From NCBI GenBank assembly GCA_934254835.1, contig CAKQMI010000013.1, forward strand, positions 1-39,509: DNA of 39,509 nucleotides, given 5' to 3'. Position 1 is the stretch's first letter. Each line of letters starts with the position of its first letter. Source of the stretch: an uncultured Clostridia bacterium. GTDB taxonomy: Bacteria; Bacillota; Clostridia; Christensenellales; CAG-917. Under the pieces are notes generated by a model. The model was given only the letters and a program-made list of their open reading frames with translations. It was not told the DNA's origin and searched no databases. The position numbers and the translations under genes were made by a program. Positions 22,891 to 30,758 of the stretch are shown here, in pieces.

Positions 22891-23111
22891 AAGGCGGTCA
22901 CCTCGATCATCTTCGCGTCGTCCTTGCGAATGGTAAGTTCGTACCCGCGCAAACGTATCTCGATGGGATCGCCCATCGGCGCGTATTTTATCACCGTGAC
23001 GGTGGTTTTCGGGATAAGCCCCATGTCCAAAAGTCTGCCTCTCAGAACGCCCTCTCCGCCGACTTTCGTGATTACCGCGCTTTGATTAACGTGTACTTCG
23101 TCAAGTGTCAT
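22887..23111 (-). CDS. feoA: FeoA-domain protein
   Basis: This 74-residue SH3-like FeoA protein is the cytoplasmic partner that stimulates FeoB. The family pattern is clear: G-E-G-x-L-R-x-R-L-L-D-M-G-L-I-P-x-T-x-V, then APMGDPIEIRLRGYELTIRKDDA. Its ATG follows a long leader. An AGGAG lies 15 bases upstream, farther than ideal, with only a weak GAGA closer, so start efficiency may depend on the folded leader just upstream. Confidence 0.95.
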   Translation of the reverse strand: MTLDEVHVNQSAVITKVGGEGVLRGRLLDMGLIPKTTVTVIKYAPMGDPIEIRLRGYELTIRKDDAKMIEVTAL

Positions 23112-23136
23112 TACGATTTCTCTATTCTCCTAAGAT

Positions 23137-23414
23137 ATGCCAACCGTGAATAATACGAACCGTGGTCTTGCTCCGTGTTTTTGACTAAAACTACGTTACG
23201 CTCACGGTTTATACATACAGTATTAATCCGCTCGCGTGCCTTGTTTTCGCCTAAAAACGCGGGGGCAATACTCCTTAGACCAAACCGTCGAGAGTTTCGA
23301 TGATTTTTGGGAAAAACGAACGCAGTTGTACTTTTTGTACTACAAGTGAGTTTTTGCCTAAAAGCACGGAAATATCGGCGTTTTCTAACAGTTCGTATTT
23401 TTCACGGTTGGCAT
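23137..23414 (-). ncRNA. Candidate structured leader RNA of the feo operon
   Basis: The ends of this 278-base stretch are inverted repeats: 23137-23160 and 23391-23414 are complementary at 23 of 24 positions, and a partial pairing continues inward. Read on the - strand, transcription from the promoter at 23419-23447 would start at or within two bases of the repeat, and the other arm ends about 10 bases before the AGGAG of feoA. Inside, three short hairpins share the loop pattern UUUU-AGKC-AAAA: at 23177-23191, 23243-23258 and 23350-23364. Each is flanked by a further paired stem. This is what a large folded 5' leader would look like. It does not match T-box, RNase P, tmRNA or SRP RNA by their conserved boxes. 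A MITE-like insertion or an invertible segment is the alternative. Confidence 0.55.
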
Positions 23415-23418
23415 GAAA

Positions 23419-23447
23419 ATAATATCACTTTCGTCTTTTCGTGTCAA
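23419..23447 (-). promoter_or_regulatory. Promoter of feoA-feoB
   Basis: On the - strand TTGACA (23442-23447), a 17-base spacer and TATTAT (23419-23424) are present. The predicted start falls at the outer end of the inverted repeat at 23414. The sequence AAGTGATATT overlaps the -10 and recurs upstream at 23508-23517, a possible binding site for an iron-responsive regulator. Confidence 0.82.
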
Positions 23448-23507
23448 TTTTATTTCACTTCGCCCCACAATATAACAAAAATTATCCTCATCTTTGGCAT
23501 CAGCCTA

Positions 23508-23528
23508 AATATCACTTGACAAAGTCAA
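23508..23528. promoter_or_regulatory. Possible operator upstream of the feo promoter
   Basis: This short stretch holds a second copy of AATATCACTT (the first spans the feo -10) and a small dyad TTGAC-AAA-GTCAA at 23516-23528. The repeated half-site and dyad suggest a regulator site, but it does not match a Fur or DtxR box that I can recognise. Confidence 0.35.
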
Positions 23529-23545
23529 ATATCGTTTCTATTCGG

Positions 23546-23620
23546 TCATCGCGAGGACAAAGTGACGTGACAATCTCTCCTGTCATTCCGAGCGTAGCGC
23601 GGGAATCTCGTGGGAACGCA
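23546..23620. repeat. Second copy of the dispersed intergenic repeat family
   Basis: Read in reverse complement, 23546-23578 matches the 'GATTGtCACGTCaCTttGTCCTCGCgATGA' pattern of the units at 531-646, and 23581-23609 is a further related unit (GAATGACA end). Both are in the gap between the feo promoter and the 3' end of the M29 aminopeptidase gene. No reading frame here looks real. Confidence 0.7.
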
Positions 23621-23666
23621 ACCATATCTCGCCAAAGGCACACATCACGCCGTAGGCACATCGCTT

Positions 23667-24893
23667 CTAAAACGCCCAGTTGCCTTTCTCAAAGATTTTC
23701 ACCGTCTTTCCGTCGCGGGTGACGGCGTCGATTTCCAAATCGTCACTGCCGATCATAAAGTCCACATGGATTATCGAGTCGTTTATGCCCTTTTCTTTGC
23801 ACTCGTCAAACGACAAATTTTCATAGCCGTCCAGACACTCGTTGAAGCCTCTTCCGAGCGCAAGATGACAGCATGCGTTTTCGTCGAACAGCGTGTTGTA
23901 AAAAGTAATGCCCGAGTTCCTTATCGGCGAATCGTACGGCACGAGCGCACACTCTCCGAGGTATGCGGCGCCTTCGTCCATATCAATCATCGAGCGCAAC
24001 AAATCAACGTTCTTTTTCGCGCTGACTTCCACCACTTTTCCGTCCTTAAATGTCACGCTGAAGTCTTCGATAAGCTCCCCGCGGTACGACAGCGGACGGG
24101 TTGCGACGACCTTGCCCTCGGCGTTTCCGCGCATAGGCGAAGTGAACACTTCCTCGCTTGGAATATTAGGATTGTATTCCACGCCCTCAAGGGTGTTTTC
24201 CTTTCCGCCCAAAAATTTTCCGCCGTCGATAAGCCCCACCTTAAAGTTTGTGCCGTTGGCGGATTTATAATGCAGTTCTTGCACGTTTAACGAGTTTAAG
24301 TAATCGCAACGCTCTTTAATGTCCTTATTATGCTCGTTCCACGCTTCGACGGGATTGTCGCCGTCGGCACGTGACGTGAACAAAATTGCCTGCCAAAGTT
24401 TTTCGACAGCTTTGCTTTTCGTGTCGTTCGGAAACACCTTTTTCGCCCATTCTACGCCGGGAACTGCCACGATACACCACTGATAATGATTGTCCAGTTG
24501 GTCGCGATACGGCTTGAAAACCTTGGAGCGCGCCTGTTGCGCCTTTGCGACTTTTTCCTGATTTACGCCCTTCAATGCGTCGGGATCGTCCGACTCGATA
24601 AATATCCTTGCGGGGCGGGTTTCGACAAAGTATTTATACTTTTCTTCCTCCCACTTTTCGGTGCGCGACAGCACGTCAAGTTTGCAGTATTTATAGGACG
24701 CTTTCGTCACGGGGTTGTACTCCCACTCGACGCTGACTTTGCCCGCGCCCGCCTTGTAGCACTCCTCGACGACCATTCTCACAAAATCGAGCTGGTCGGG
24801 ACATGCCCTCACACGGACCTCTTGCCCTTTTTGCACATTGACGCTCTTTCTTGCGATAAGTTTTGCATATTTTTGCAACTGACTCTTTTTCAT
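23667..24893 (-). CDS. M29-family metallo-aminopeptidase
   Basis: This 408-residue cytoplasmic aminopeptidase of the M29 (AmpS/PepS/aminopeptidase T) family removes N-terminal residues from peptides. The full-length fold is present: N-terminal ACPDQLDFVRMVVEECYKAGAG, then the catalytic domain with the metal ligands in the expected order: the Glu of NIPSEEVFTSP, the Glu in YRGELIEDF, the His of ACCHLALG, and the IHVDFMIGSDDLEID segment with His and Asp. The length equals that of typical members. A GAGGTAGGGT site lies just before the ATG. No clear terminator follows; repeat DNA begins within about 50 bases of the stop. The gene sits downstream of, and in the same direction as, nothing obvious, so it is probably a single unit. 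Confidence 0.94.
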   Translation of the reverse strand: MKKSQLQKYAKLIARKSVNVQKGQEVRVRACPDQLDFVRMVVEECYKAGAGKVSVEWEYNPVTKASYKYCKLDVLSRTEKWEEEKYKYFVETRPARIFIESDDPDALKGVNQEKVAKAQQARSKVFKPYRDQLDNHYQWCIVAVPGVEWAKKVFPNDTKSKAVEKLWQAILFTSRADGDNPVEAWNEHNKDIKERCDYLNSLNVQELHYKSANGTNFKVGLIDGGKFLGGKENTLEGVEYNPNIPSEEVFTSPMRGNAEGKVVATRPLSYRGELIEDFSVTFKDGKVVEVSAKKNVDLLRSMIDMDEGAAYLGECALVPYDSPIRNSGITFYNTLFDENACCHLALGRGFNECLDGYENLSFDECKEKGINDSIIHVDFMIGSDDLEIDAVTRDGKTVKIFEKGNWAF

Positions 24894-24995
24894 ACCCTAC
24901 CTCAAATATTTTTAATCCTTATCATTTTACAAAATTATTAAAACAATGTAAATTTTATTTCGCCAAAAAGGATTTAATAAACAATCTTTATAAAG

Positions 24996-25024
24996 TTGAA
25001 AAATCGCCCGAAAAAATATATAAT
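24996..25024 (+). promoter_or_regulatory. Promoter of tldD-tldE
   Basis: TTGAAA (24996-25001), a 17-base spacer and TATAAT (25019-25024) lie 40 bases upstream of the tldD ATG. Confidence 0.85.
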
Positions 25025-25042
25025 ATTGATAACAATATTATA
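25019..25042 (+). promoter_or_regulatory. 24-base inverted repeat over the tldD -10 and start site
   Basis: TATAATATTG and CAATATTATA are perfect 10-base arms around ATAA. The left arm is the -10 hexamer and the expected transcription start lies in the centre or right arm. A protein binding this dyad would block the promoter; alternatively the 5' end of the mRNA could fold. Confidence 0.55.
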
Positions 25043-25064
25043 CACGATTGATAAAGGAGCGAAA

Positions 25065-26399
25065 ATGTATAAATTCGACAATCGTTTTTATGCCGACGTC
25101 CGCATCGAGGACAGGTTTTCAACAAGCATAATTTATCGCAACGGGATTCTCGAAGCCTCAAAAACTCGCGACGAAAAACGTGCGTTTATCAGGGTTTTCG
25201 ACGGCAACATTTGGTACTATGCCTCGACGAGCGAACTCGAAAATGTCCAGAAAGAACTCGACACCCTTTATAAACAAGCCACGCCGTCCGACGATATTCT
25301 TTCAAACCCCATCGTCAAAATGTTTCAGGTGAACAAGGACGTTTTGATGAAGTTTGAAAACGACTCTGTACGCAACGTCGCTTTTCCCGACAAGCAGGCA
25401 TTGATAAATCGTACGTTGCCCATTCTCAAAGATTCGGGCTCTGCGATGTCGGTTGCCTTATATAGCGACAGCAACAGCGTTTATGAGTTTTATTCGTCCA
25501 AAGGCGCGAATATCAAATACGATTACCAGTTGGCAGGAATCGCCGTGGTCGTCGCGTTTGCAACCGAAAACGACTTTGTACAAAATATGTACTACGATGC
25601 CAAACCGTTTTTCAAAGACATCGTCGGCGTCGAGGACGGCTTAAAGGACGTAATTTGCGAGTCGCAAGAGTTCGTCAAAAACGCTACGCCCTGCGAAAAA
25701 GGAAAGTTCCCCGTCGTGTTGTCACCTCTCGCCACGGGCATTTTTGCGCACGAATCGTTTGGTCACAAGTCGGAAGCGGACTTTATGCTCGGCGACGAAA
25801 CTATGGCAAAAGAATGGAAACTCGGCAAAACCGTCGGCTCTTCGCTTTTGTCAATCGTTGACTGCGGGGCGGATTTCGGCAGTGGCTACGTCCCCTACGA
25901 CGACGAAGGCACCAAGTGCGAAAAAACTTATCTCATCAAAAACGGCATACTCACGGGGAGGCTTCATTCTGCAACCACCGCCACCGTCCTTAACGAGGAA
26001 CTGACGGGCAACGCGCGCGCAATCGACTGCAAGTACGAGCCTATCGTCAGAATGACGAATACCTATATCGAAGGCGGAAGCGACACCTTTGACGACCTTG
26101 TAAAAGGCATCAAAAAAGGCTACTTCATAAAAGGCGTCAATCACGGCTCGGGCATGAGCACGTTCACCATCGCCCCGTCGATTGCCTACGAAATAATAGA
26201 CGGAAAAATCGGTCGCCCCGTCAAAATTTCAGTCATCACCGGCAACGTTTTCGAAACCCTCGGACTTATCGACGGCGTGTCGAAAGACATTGAAATCGAC
26301 AGTAGCGTCACCGGCGGTTGCGGGAAAATGGAGCAATTCCCCCTGCACGTCGCGCACGGCGGTCCCTACGTCAGAATCAGAGAAATGAACGTGCAATAA
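25065..26399 (+). CDS. tldD: TldD-family metalloprotease subunit
   Basis: This 444-residue protein is of the TldD/PmbA (U62) family. TldD is the catalytic half of the TldD/TldE heterodimer, which cuts unfolded peptides in a central cavity and matures some ribosomal peptides. The zinc motif HESFGH (H229-E230-H234) is intact and a GGCGK motif near the C-terminus is present. The start at 25065 (MYKFDNRFY) has AAAGGAG upstream; the longer frame begins with TTG inside the promoter and is not used. The next gene, tldE, is 10 bases downstream. No precursor-peptide gene is seen nearby, so a general peptidase role is more likely. Confidence 0.94.
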   Translation: MYKFDNRFYADVRIEDRFSTSIIYRNGILEASKTRDEKRAFIRVFDGNIWYYASTSELENVQKELDTLYKQATPSDDILSNPIVKMFQVNKDVLMKFENDSVRNVAFPDKQALINRTLPILKDSGSAMSVALYSDSNSVYEFYSSKGANIKYDYQLAGIAVVVAFATENDFVQNMYYDAKPFFKDIVGVEDGLKDVICESQEFVKNATPCEKGKFPVVLSPLATGIFAHESFGHKSEADFMLGDETMAKEWKLGKTVGSSLLSIVDCGADFGSGYVPYDDEGTKCEKTYLIKNGILTGRLHSATTATVLNEELTGNARAIDCKYEPIVRMTNTYIEGGSDTFDDLVKGIKKGYFIKGVNHGSGMSTFTIAPSIAYEIIDGKIGRPVKISVITGNVFETLGLIDGVSKDIEIDSSVTGGCGKMEQFPLHVAHGGPYVRIREMNVQ

Positions 26400-26409
26400 G
26401 GAGAAAATT

Positions 26410-27630
26410 ATGAAAAAGGAATATGTTTATAAAAAATCATCGTCGCTTTCGGTCAACGTTTCCGCAAGCAAGGTCGAATCTTTGAGGAAAGTCGTCGAAA
26501 CAACGTCAACCGTCAGGGTTTACGAAGGCGGTTTTATCGGCGTCGCGGGACAAGTCGGCGATTGCGATATTGAAAAACTCGAAGCGGTTGCGGTGAAAAA
26601 TCTTGACAACAAAATCCCCTATCCTTTCGTTCCGTCCCCGCCGACGGAGCGACACGAGGATACGATCAAAAACATCATCGACACCGATAAAATCATCGAC
26701 GTATCCAAAAGTCTTCTTTCTCGACTTGAAAAAGAAACCCCCGATTTTTTGTTCAACAACAAAATCCAGTATTACGAGGACGAAGTAAATTATCTGAACG
26801 ACAGTGGCAGTAATCTTTCATACAAAGGCAACGAGTTTGTAATCGCGCTGTCGATAAAGCATAAGTCCACTGCAAACCTTATGGACTTGACGTACGTCAG
26901 CGAAACAAACGAATACGACGAGGACAAAGCCGTCGAAGATATCGTGAAATTATACAACGCCTTCAACACGCCCGCCTCAATCGAAAACGGCAAATACAAA
27001 GTCATTGCGTCGCCCGAGGTTTTTGTCGAAACCGCACTTGGCAACGTTATGGCGCACATGTATGCGTCGGGCGCAACAATCTTCAAAGATGGACTTAACA
27101 AAAAGATTTTGAGCGATAAACTGTCTATTTATGCCGATTTGTCAAATGACGCGATAAACACACAGTTCTTTGACGACGAAGGCGATGTCCCCGAAAACGG
27201 CAAATCGTACCTGATTAAAGACGGCGTTTTGCGCGCGCTTTACGCCAACAAAAACTCGGCGGTTTTATATAACGTCCCCCGCGTTATTTCGTCGGTGGCA
27301 TCGTACGACGGCGTCCCGTCAACAGGCTTTGGCGCACTCCGCTTCGAAGAAACCGCGCGTGACGTAAAAGACCTTGTCAATGGCGAAAAAGCCGTCCTTG
27401 TGATGATGGTAGGAGGTGGGGACACGACGTCAAGCGGTGACTACGCCTGCCCCGTTCACCTTGCTTTCCTTGTGGAAAACGGCAAAATCGTCGGCAAACT
27501 TCCACCGTTGAACGTGACCGGCAACGTGAAAGAATATCTGAACGAAGGCTACGTCGGCACGGCAGAAAAAGGCTTTCTCAACAGGCGCGGTCAATTGGCA
27601 GTCTGCGAAATGGACGTTACAGTCATTTAA
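26410..27630 (+). CDS. tldE: TldE/PmbA-family partner of TldD
   Basis: This 406-residue protein is of the TldE/PmbA family, the non-catalytic partner that completes the TldD heterodimer. It lacks HExxxH, as expected. The typical features are the N-terminal VYEGGFIGVAG segment, the core with YASGATIFKDGLN, and the C-terminal GDTTSSGDYACPVHLAFLVENGKI. AAGGAGAAAATT precedes the ATG. The short spacing after tldD and the shared terminator show a two-gene operon. Confidence 0.92.
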   Translation: MKKEYVYKKSSSLSVNVSASKVESLRKVVETTSTVRVYEGGFIGVAGQVGDCDIEKLEAVAVKNLDNKIPYPFVPSPPTERHEDTIKNIIDTDKIIDVSKSLLSRLEKETPDFLFNNKIQYYEDEVNYLNDSGSNLSYKGNEFVIALSIKHKSTANLMDLTYVSETNEYDEDKAVEDIVKLYNAFNTPASIENGKYKVIASPEVFVETALGNVMAHMYASGATIFKDGLNKKILSDKLSIYADLSNDAINTQFFDDEGDVPENGKSYLIKDGVLRALYANKNSAVLYNVPRVISSVASYDGVPSTGFGALRFEETARDVKDLVNGEKAVLVMMVGGGDTTSSGDYACPVHLAFLVENGKIVGKLPPLNVTGNVKEYLNEGYVGTAEKGFLNRRGQLAVCEMDVTVI

Positions 27631-27650
27631 CTTTCAATTTTGAAAAAGAA

Positions 27651-27680
27651 AAAAGCGTATGCCCTCGCATACGCTTTTTT
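27651..27680. terminator. Bidirectional terminator
   Basis: AAAAGCGTATGC pairs with GCATACGCTTTT around CCTC, with T and A runs on the two sides. It separates tldE (+) and the alcohol dehydrogenase (-). Confidence 0.93.
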
Positions 27681-27694
27681 ATTGACGCAAGGTT

Positions 27695-28861
27695 TTATAA
27701 ACTTGCGCGTAAAATTGCTTTTATGTCGTCTTTTGTCAGGACTTTGTATCCGCCTTTCATCACGAGCGTGCTGTCCGCGACGGCGTCGATATCTTCCTCG
27801 CTCACGCCAAGCTCAGAAATGTTGGTCACAAGTCCGATTTTCTTCATCCATTTTTCCATTACTTTCAGACCTTCTTCGCCGACCTCATCGTTTGTCTTCC
27901 CCGCGGGATTTACGCCCCACACGTTGACGGCGTGACGAGCAAATCTTTCGGCTCCGTATGGCAAAATAAAGCGGTAATACGGCAACGACACCGCCGAAAG
28001 CGTCATACCGTGCGTTGCGTCCGTGTGCGCGCCGACGGCTTGTCCCAGCATATGGACTTCCCAGTCGGTGGTTTTGCCCTTCTCGACGAAAGTATTGAGC
28101 GCCCAAGTCGCCAACCACATAATGTTACTGCGCGCCTCGTAGTCTTGTGGATTTTCGACGGCGATATTCGCGCTGTGTATCAGCGAGCGGAGCATTCCTT
28201 CCATAATATAGTCGTTCGAGCAGTCGTCCGTGCCAGAAAAATACTGCTCGAAAATGTGCGACATAATATCGAAAATCCCCGCCACCATCTGGTATTTCGG
28301 AACGGTGAACGTGAATTCGGGATTGAGCACCGAGAATTTCGGGAATACCTCGTCGGAAAATACGTGCCCGATTTTGAGTTTTTGCGCCGTGTTCGTAATG
28401 ACCGCACCGCCGTTCATCTCACTGCCCGTGCCAACCATCGTCAGGACACAGCCGATGGGGACTATCTCGCAATTCGGAGCCTCGGAACGGACGTAATACT
28501 TCTCCCACGGATCGTCGTCAAGGTGCACCGACGCCGACAACGCTTTAGCATAGTCGCACACCGAACCACCGCCGACCGCAAGTATGAAATCCGCCTTGCA
28601 CGCGCGCGCCCTCTCGATGCCCTCGCGAAGCTTGTCGGTTGTGGGATTAGGCATAACGCCGGCGTCCTCGAATACGCTTTTGCCGTTTTTTGCGCAAATT
28701 TCCAAGACTTTGTCGTATATGCCGTTTTTCTTTATCGAGCCACCGCCGTACACCAACAGTACGTTTTTTCCGAACTTTGGAAGTTCTTTGTTCAGACCGT
28801 CAAGCGCGTCTTTGCCGAAATATAATCTCGTAGGGTTGCAATAGGTGAAATTTCCTAACAT
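27695..28861 (-). CDS. Iron-containing alcohol dehydrogenase (butanol-type)
   Basis: This 388-residue NAD(P)-dependent, Fe-type alcohol dehydrogenase of the group III/BDH subfamily would reduce aldehydes such as butyraldehyde in fermentation. The Rossmann half has GGGSIKKNG and GGGSVCDYAKA. The metal ligands are visible: Asp and His of FDIMSHIFEQYF, then the two His of AHTDATHGMTLS. The ATG at 28861 is chosen because AGGAG is 8 bases upstream; a second ATG at 28867 would be only two bases from it and the frame from 28900 would need an unlikely upstream start. It is a single gene, not next to other fermentation genes. Substrate cannot be fixed from sequence. Confidence 0.93.
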   Translation of the reverse strand: MLGNFTYCNPTRLYFGKDALDGLNKELPKFGKNVLLVYGGGSIKKNGIYDKVLEICAKNGKSVFEDAGVMPNPTTDKLREGIERARACKADFILAVGGGSVCDYAKALSASVHLDDDPWEKYYVRSEAPNCEIVPIGCVLTMVGTGSEMNGGAVITNTAQKLKIGHVFSDEVFPKFSVLNPEFTFTVPKYQMVAGIFDIMSHIFEQYFSGTDDCSNDYIMEGMLRSLIHSANIAVENPQDYEARSNIMWLATWALNTFVEKGKTTDWEVHMLGQAVGAHTDATHGMTLSAVSLPYYRFILPYGAERFARHAVNVWGVNPAGKTNDEVGEEGLKVMEKWMKKIGLVTNISELGVSEEDIDAVADSTLVMKGGYKVLTKDDIKAILRASL

Positions 28862-29026
28862 TTTCATCGCTCCTTTTGTTTTATAATCTCCGCCCGCCAT
28901 AAATCAAACTATGACTACCTATATTTTACCACTAATCTCCTATATTGAAAATAAAATCGCCCCTGTTTTTTATTTTCGCATTTTCGATATGTACTACACT
29001 ACAAACGAGCCTTTGTAAAAAGCACT

Positions 29027-29053
29027 GAAAAACCCGACTGCTCGTCGGGTTTT
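29027..29053 (-). terminator. Terminator of the opp operon
   Basis: AAAACCCGAC pairs with GTCGGGTTTT around TGCTC. It lies 13 bases beyond the stop of the DUF3899-like gene and is the last element of the operon. Between this and the ADH start (28,862-29,026) I see only AT-rich DNA without a gene. Confidence 0.85.
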
Positions 29054-29065
29054 CGTCGTTTTTAA

Positions 29066-29482
29066 TTAAATTGTTTCGTAAACGATAAGACATATCACCG
29101 CACAAAGCATAAACACCACGCCTACGATTGCCGATATCGAAACGTTTTTCTTTTTCTTTTCTTCGGAATGTACTCTTTCCTTGTATTCTTGAAAACTTTC
29201 TTTTTCTTTCCAGTCGTAGCGATGCGTTGAGAAATGCAATCTGAAAAACGACGTGAATGAATATCTTAATCCGTCGAACGCTCCTTGCCCCGACGCCCAA
29301 GATAAACCGGCGAAACCCAGCAAGACGACGCCCGCAACAAAGAAGCCGTCGCATAAAAACCTTGCCACTTCGACTTTTGAAAGACTTCCGCCGTAAACTC
29401 CGTTCACGCCGGTGATGACAAAAAACAGCGTCAATCCTATGGCCAAGGAAACGATTGTTTCCGTTATCTTTTTCTTAATCAA
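29066..29482 (-). CDS. DUF3899-like small membrane protein
   Basis: This 138-residue protein has about three membrane helices (two near residues 9-27 and 44-64, one near 117-136). The stretch with GFFVAGVVLLG ... GQGAFDGLRYSFTSFFR resembles the DUF3899 domain. A charged patch (YDWKEKESFQEYKERVHSEEKKKK) lies between. The start codon is TTG, overlapping the oppF stop (GTTGATTAA), with GAGG nine bases upstream, which implies coupled translation. It is the last gene of the opp operon, suggesting it helps or regulates this transporter, but nothing in its sequence proves that. Confidence 0.75.
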   Translation of the reverse strand: MIKKKITETIVSLAIGLTLFFVITGVNGVYGGSLSKVEVARFLCDGFFVAGVVLLGFAGLSWASGQGAFDGLRYSFTSFFRLHFSTHRYDWKEKESFQEYKERVHSEEKKKKNVSISAIVGVVFMLCAVICLIVYETI

Positions 29483-30758
29483 CCGTCTTTTCCTCGTTGA
29501 TTACGCTTTCGACGTCGATGCCGAGGAGTTTTTTATATTCCCTTTCTTCCTCGTCGTTGCATGACACGAAATGTCCTTTCGACACCTCGCGAAGCGTGGG
29601 TTTGTCTACCGAATAATCGTGATCGGCAAGCGGATTGTAAACGATACGCACCCTCTGCTTTTCGTACACGGGATCGGGCAAAGGAATAGCCGACAGAAGC
29701 GAACGAGTGTATGGATGCAACGGGTGCTTGAACAACTCGTCCGAATCGGCAAGTTCCACCATATTGCCAAAATACATAACGGCGATTCTGTCCGAAAAAT
29801 ACTTGACAACCGACAAGTCGTGCGCGATAAACAGTATCGTCAGCCCCAACTCTTTTCGCAAATCGTTCAGAAGGTTGATGACCTGCGCTTGAATAGATAC
29901 GTCCAACGCCGAAATGGGCTCGTCCGCAATAATGAGTTCGGGACGCATGATTATCGCCCTTGCAACACCGATACGTTGACGCTGACCACCCGAAAACTCG
30001 TGCGGATAACGTCCTGCGTGCTCTTTGACAAGACCGACTTTTTCAAGGACTTCGTAAACTTGTTTGTTGATTTCGTCCTTGTTGCGTATGCCTCTGATTT
30101 TCAGACCTTCGGCAATAATCTCGCGGACTGTCATACGGGGATCGAGCGACGCAATAGGATCCTGAAATACCATTTGGATTTTCGTGACAATTCTTTCTTT
30201 GCGCGCAAGCCTGACTTTTTTCAGAAATTCTATGAGCAATTCCTTAAATTCAGGCGATTTTTTATCCAGTTCTTTCAGTTTTGGCAGATATTCCGCCTTG
30301 ACTTCGGCAACCTTTTCTCTTGCGTACTTTTTGTCACAACGTTTTTGGTCACTTTTTGCGCTTCTGATATTTCTGATTTCGACTTTCAATACTCCCGTCA
30401 ATTCGGCGAAAGCGTTTTTGAAATCTTTTTTATCCTCGGGCGGGTGCTTTTTCGAAAAGTTTTTGAAAAACTTCTTGAAAGCAGACTTTATCGCGTTTTT
30501 ATAGGTAAGCGTGCCTGCGCAAATGCGTCTACCCTCGAAATATACGTTGCCGTCGGTGCAGTTGTACAGTTTGATGATACTTCTGCCCGTTGTTGTTTTG
30601 CCACAACCCGACTCGCCGACAAGCCCGAAAACCTCGCCTTTTTTGATGTCGAAACTGACGTCGTTGACGGCTTTCAGCGTTGACTGACCGAGTTTGAAGT
30701 ATTGCGAAAGATGCTCGACGTTCAGAAGGACTTCTTTATCACTGAAATTATTGCTCAT
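29475..30758 (-). CDS. oppF: Oligopeptide ABC transporter ATPase OppF-like, with insertion
   Basis: This 427-residue ABC ATPase of the Opp/Dpp type energises peptide import. Walker A GESGCGKT (48-55), Q-loop VFQDP (197-201), signature FSGGQRQR (255-262), Walker B LIIADEP (275-281) and the switch His in FIAHDLSVV are intact. The family has about 310-350 residues; here an extra, strongly basic/acidic segment of about 105 residues (about 84-190, many Lys and Phe; coiled-coil-like) sits between Walker A and the Q-loop. The order -B-C-D-F and an 11-base overlap with oppD show it is the second ATPase. AAGGAGG lies close to the ATG. Confidence 0.93.
   Translation of the reverse strand: MSNNFSDKEVLLNVEHLSQYFKLGQSTLKAVNDVSFDIKKGEVFGLVGESGCGKTTTGRSIIKLYNCTDGNVYFEGRRICAGTLTYKNAIKSAFKKFFKNFSKKHPPEDKKDFKNAFAELTGVLKVEIRNIRSAKSDQKRCDKKYAREKVAEVKAEYLPKLKELDKKSPEFKELLIEFLKKVRLARKERIVTKIQMVFQDPIASLDPRMTVREIIAEGLKIRGIRNKDEINKQVYEVLEKVGLVKEHAGRYPHEFSGGQRQRIGVARAIIMRPELIIADEPISALDVSIQAQVINLLNDLRKELGLTILFIAHDLSVVKYFSDRIAVMYFGNMVELADSDELFKHPLHPYTRSLLSAIPLPDPVYEKQRVRIVYNPLADHDYSVDKPTLREVSKGHFVSCNDEEEREYKKLLGIDVESVINEEKTVD

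Noticed and set aside
23137..23414. Known RNA classes for the feo leader (SRP RNA, tmRNA, RNase P RNA, T-box)
   Set aside because: The conserved boxes of these RNAs (GGAAGCAGC, a tag frame with CCA end, GAGGAAAGTCC, T-box) were looked for and not seen on either strand. Other Rfam families cannot be excluded by eye.
28880..28907. TTGATT/TATAAA promoter just upstream of the alcohol dehydrogenase
   Set aside because: The predicted RNA start would fall inside the AGGAG ribosome site, leaving no usable leader; the true promoter is probably farther upstream and not clear.
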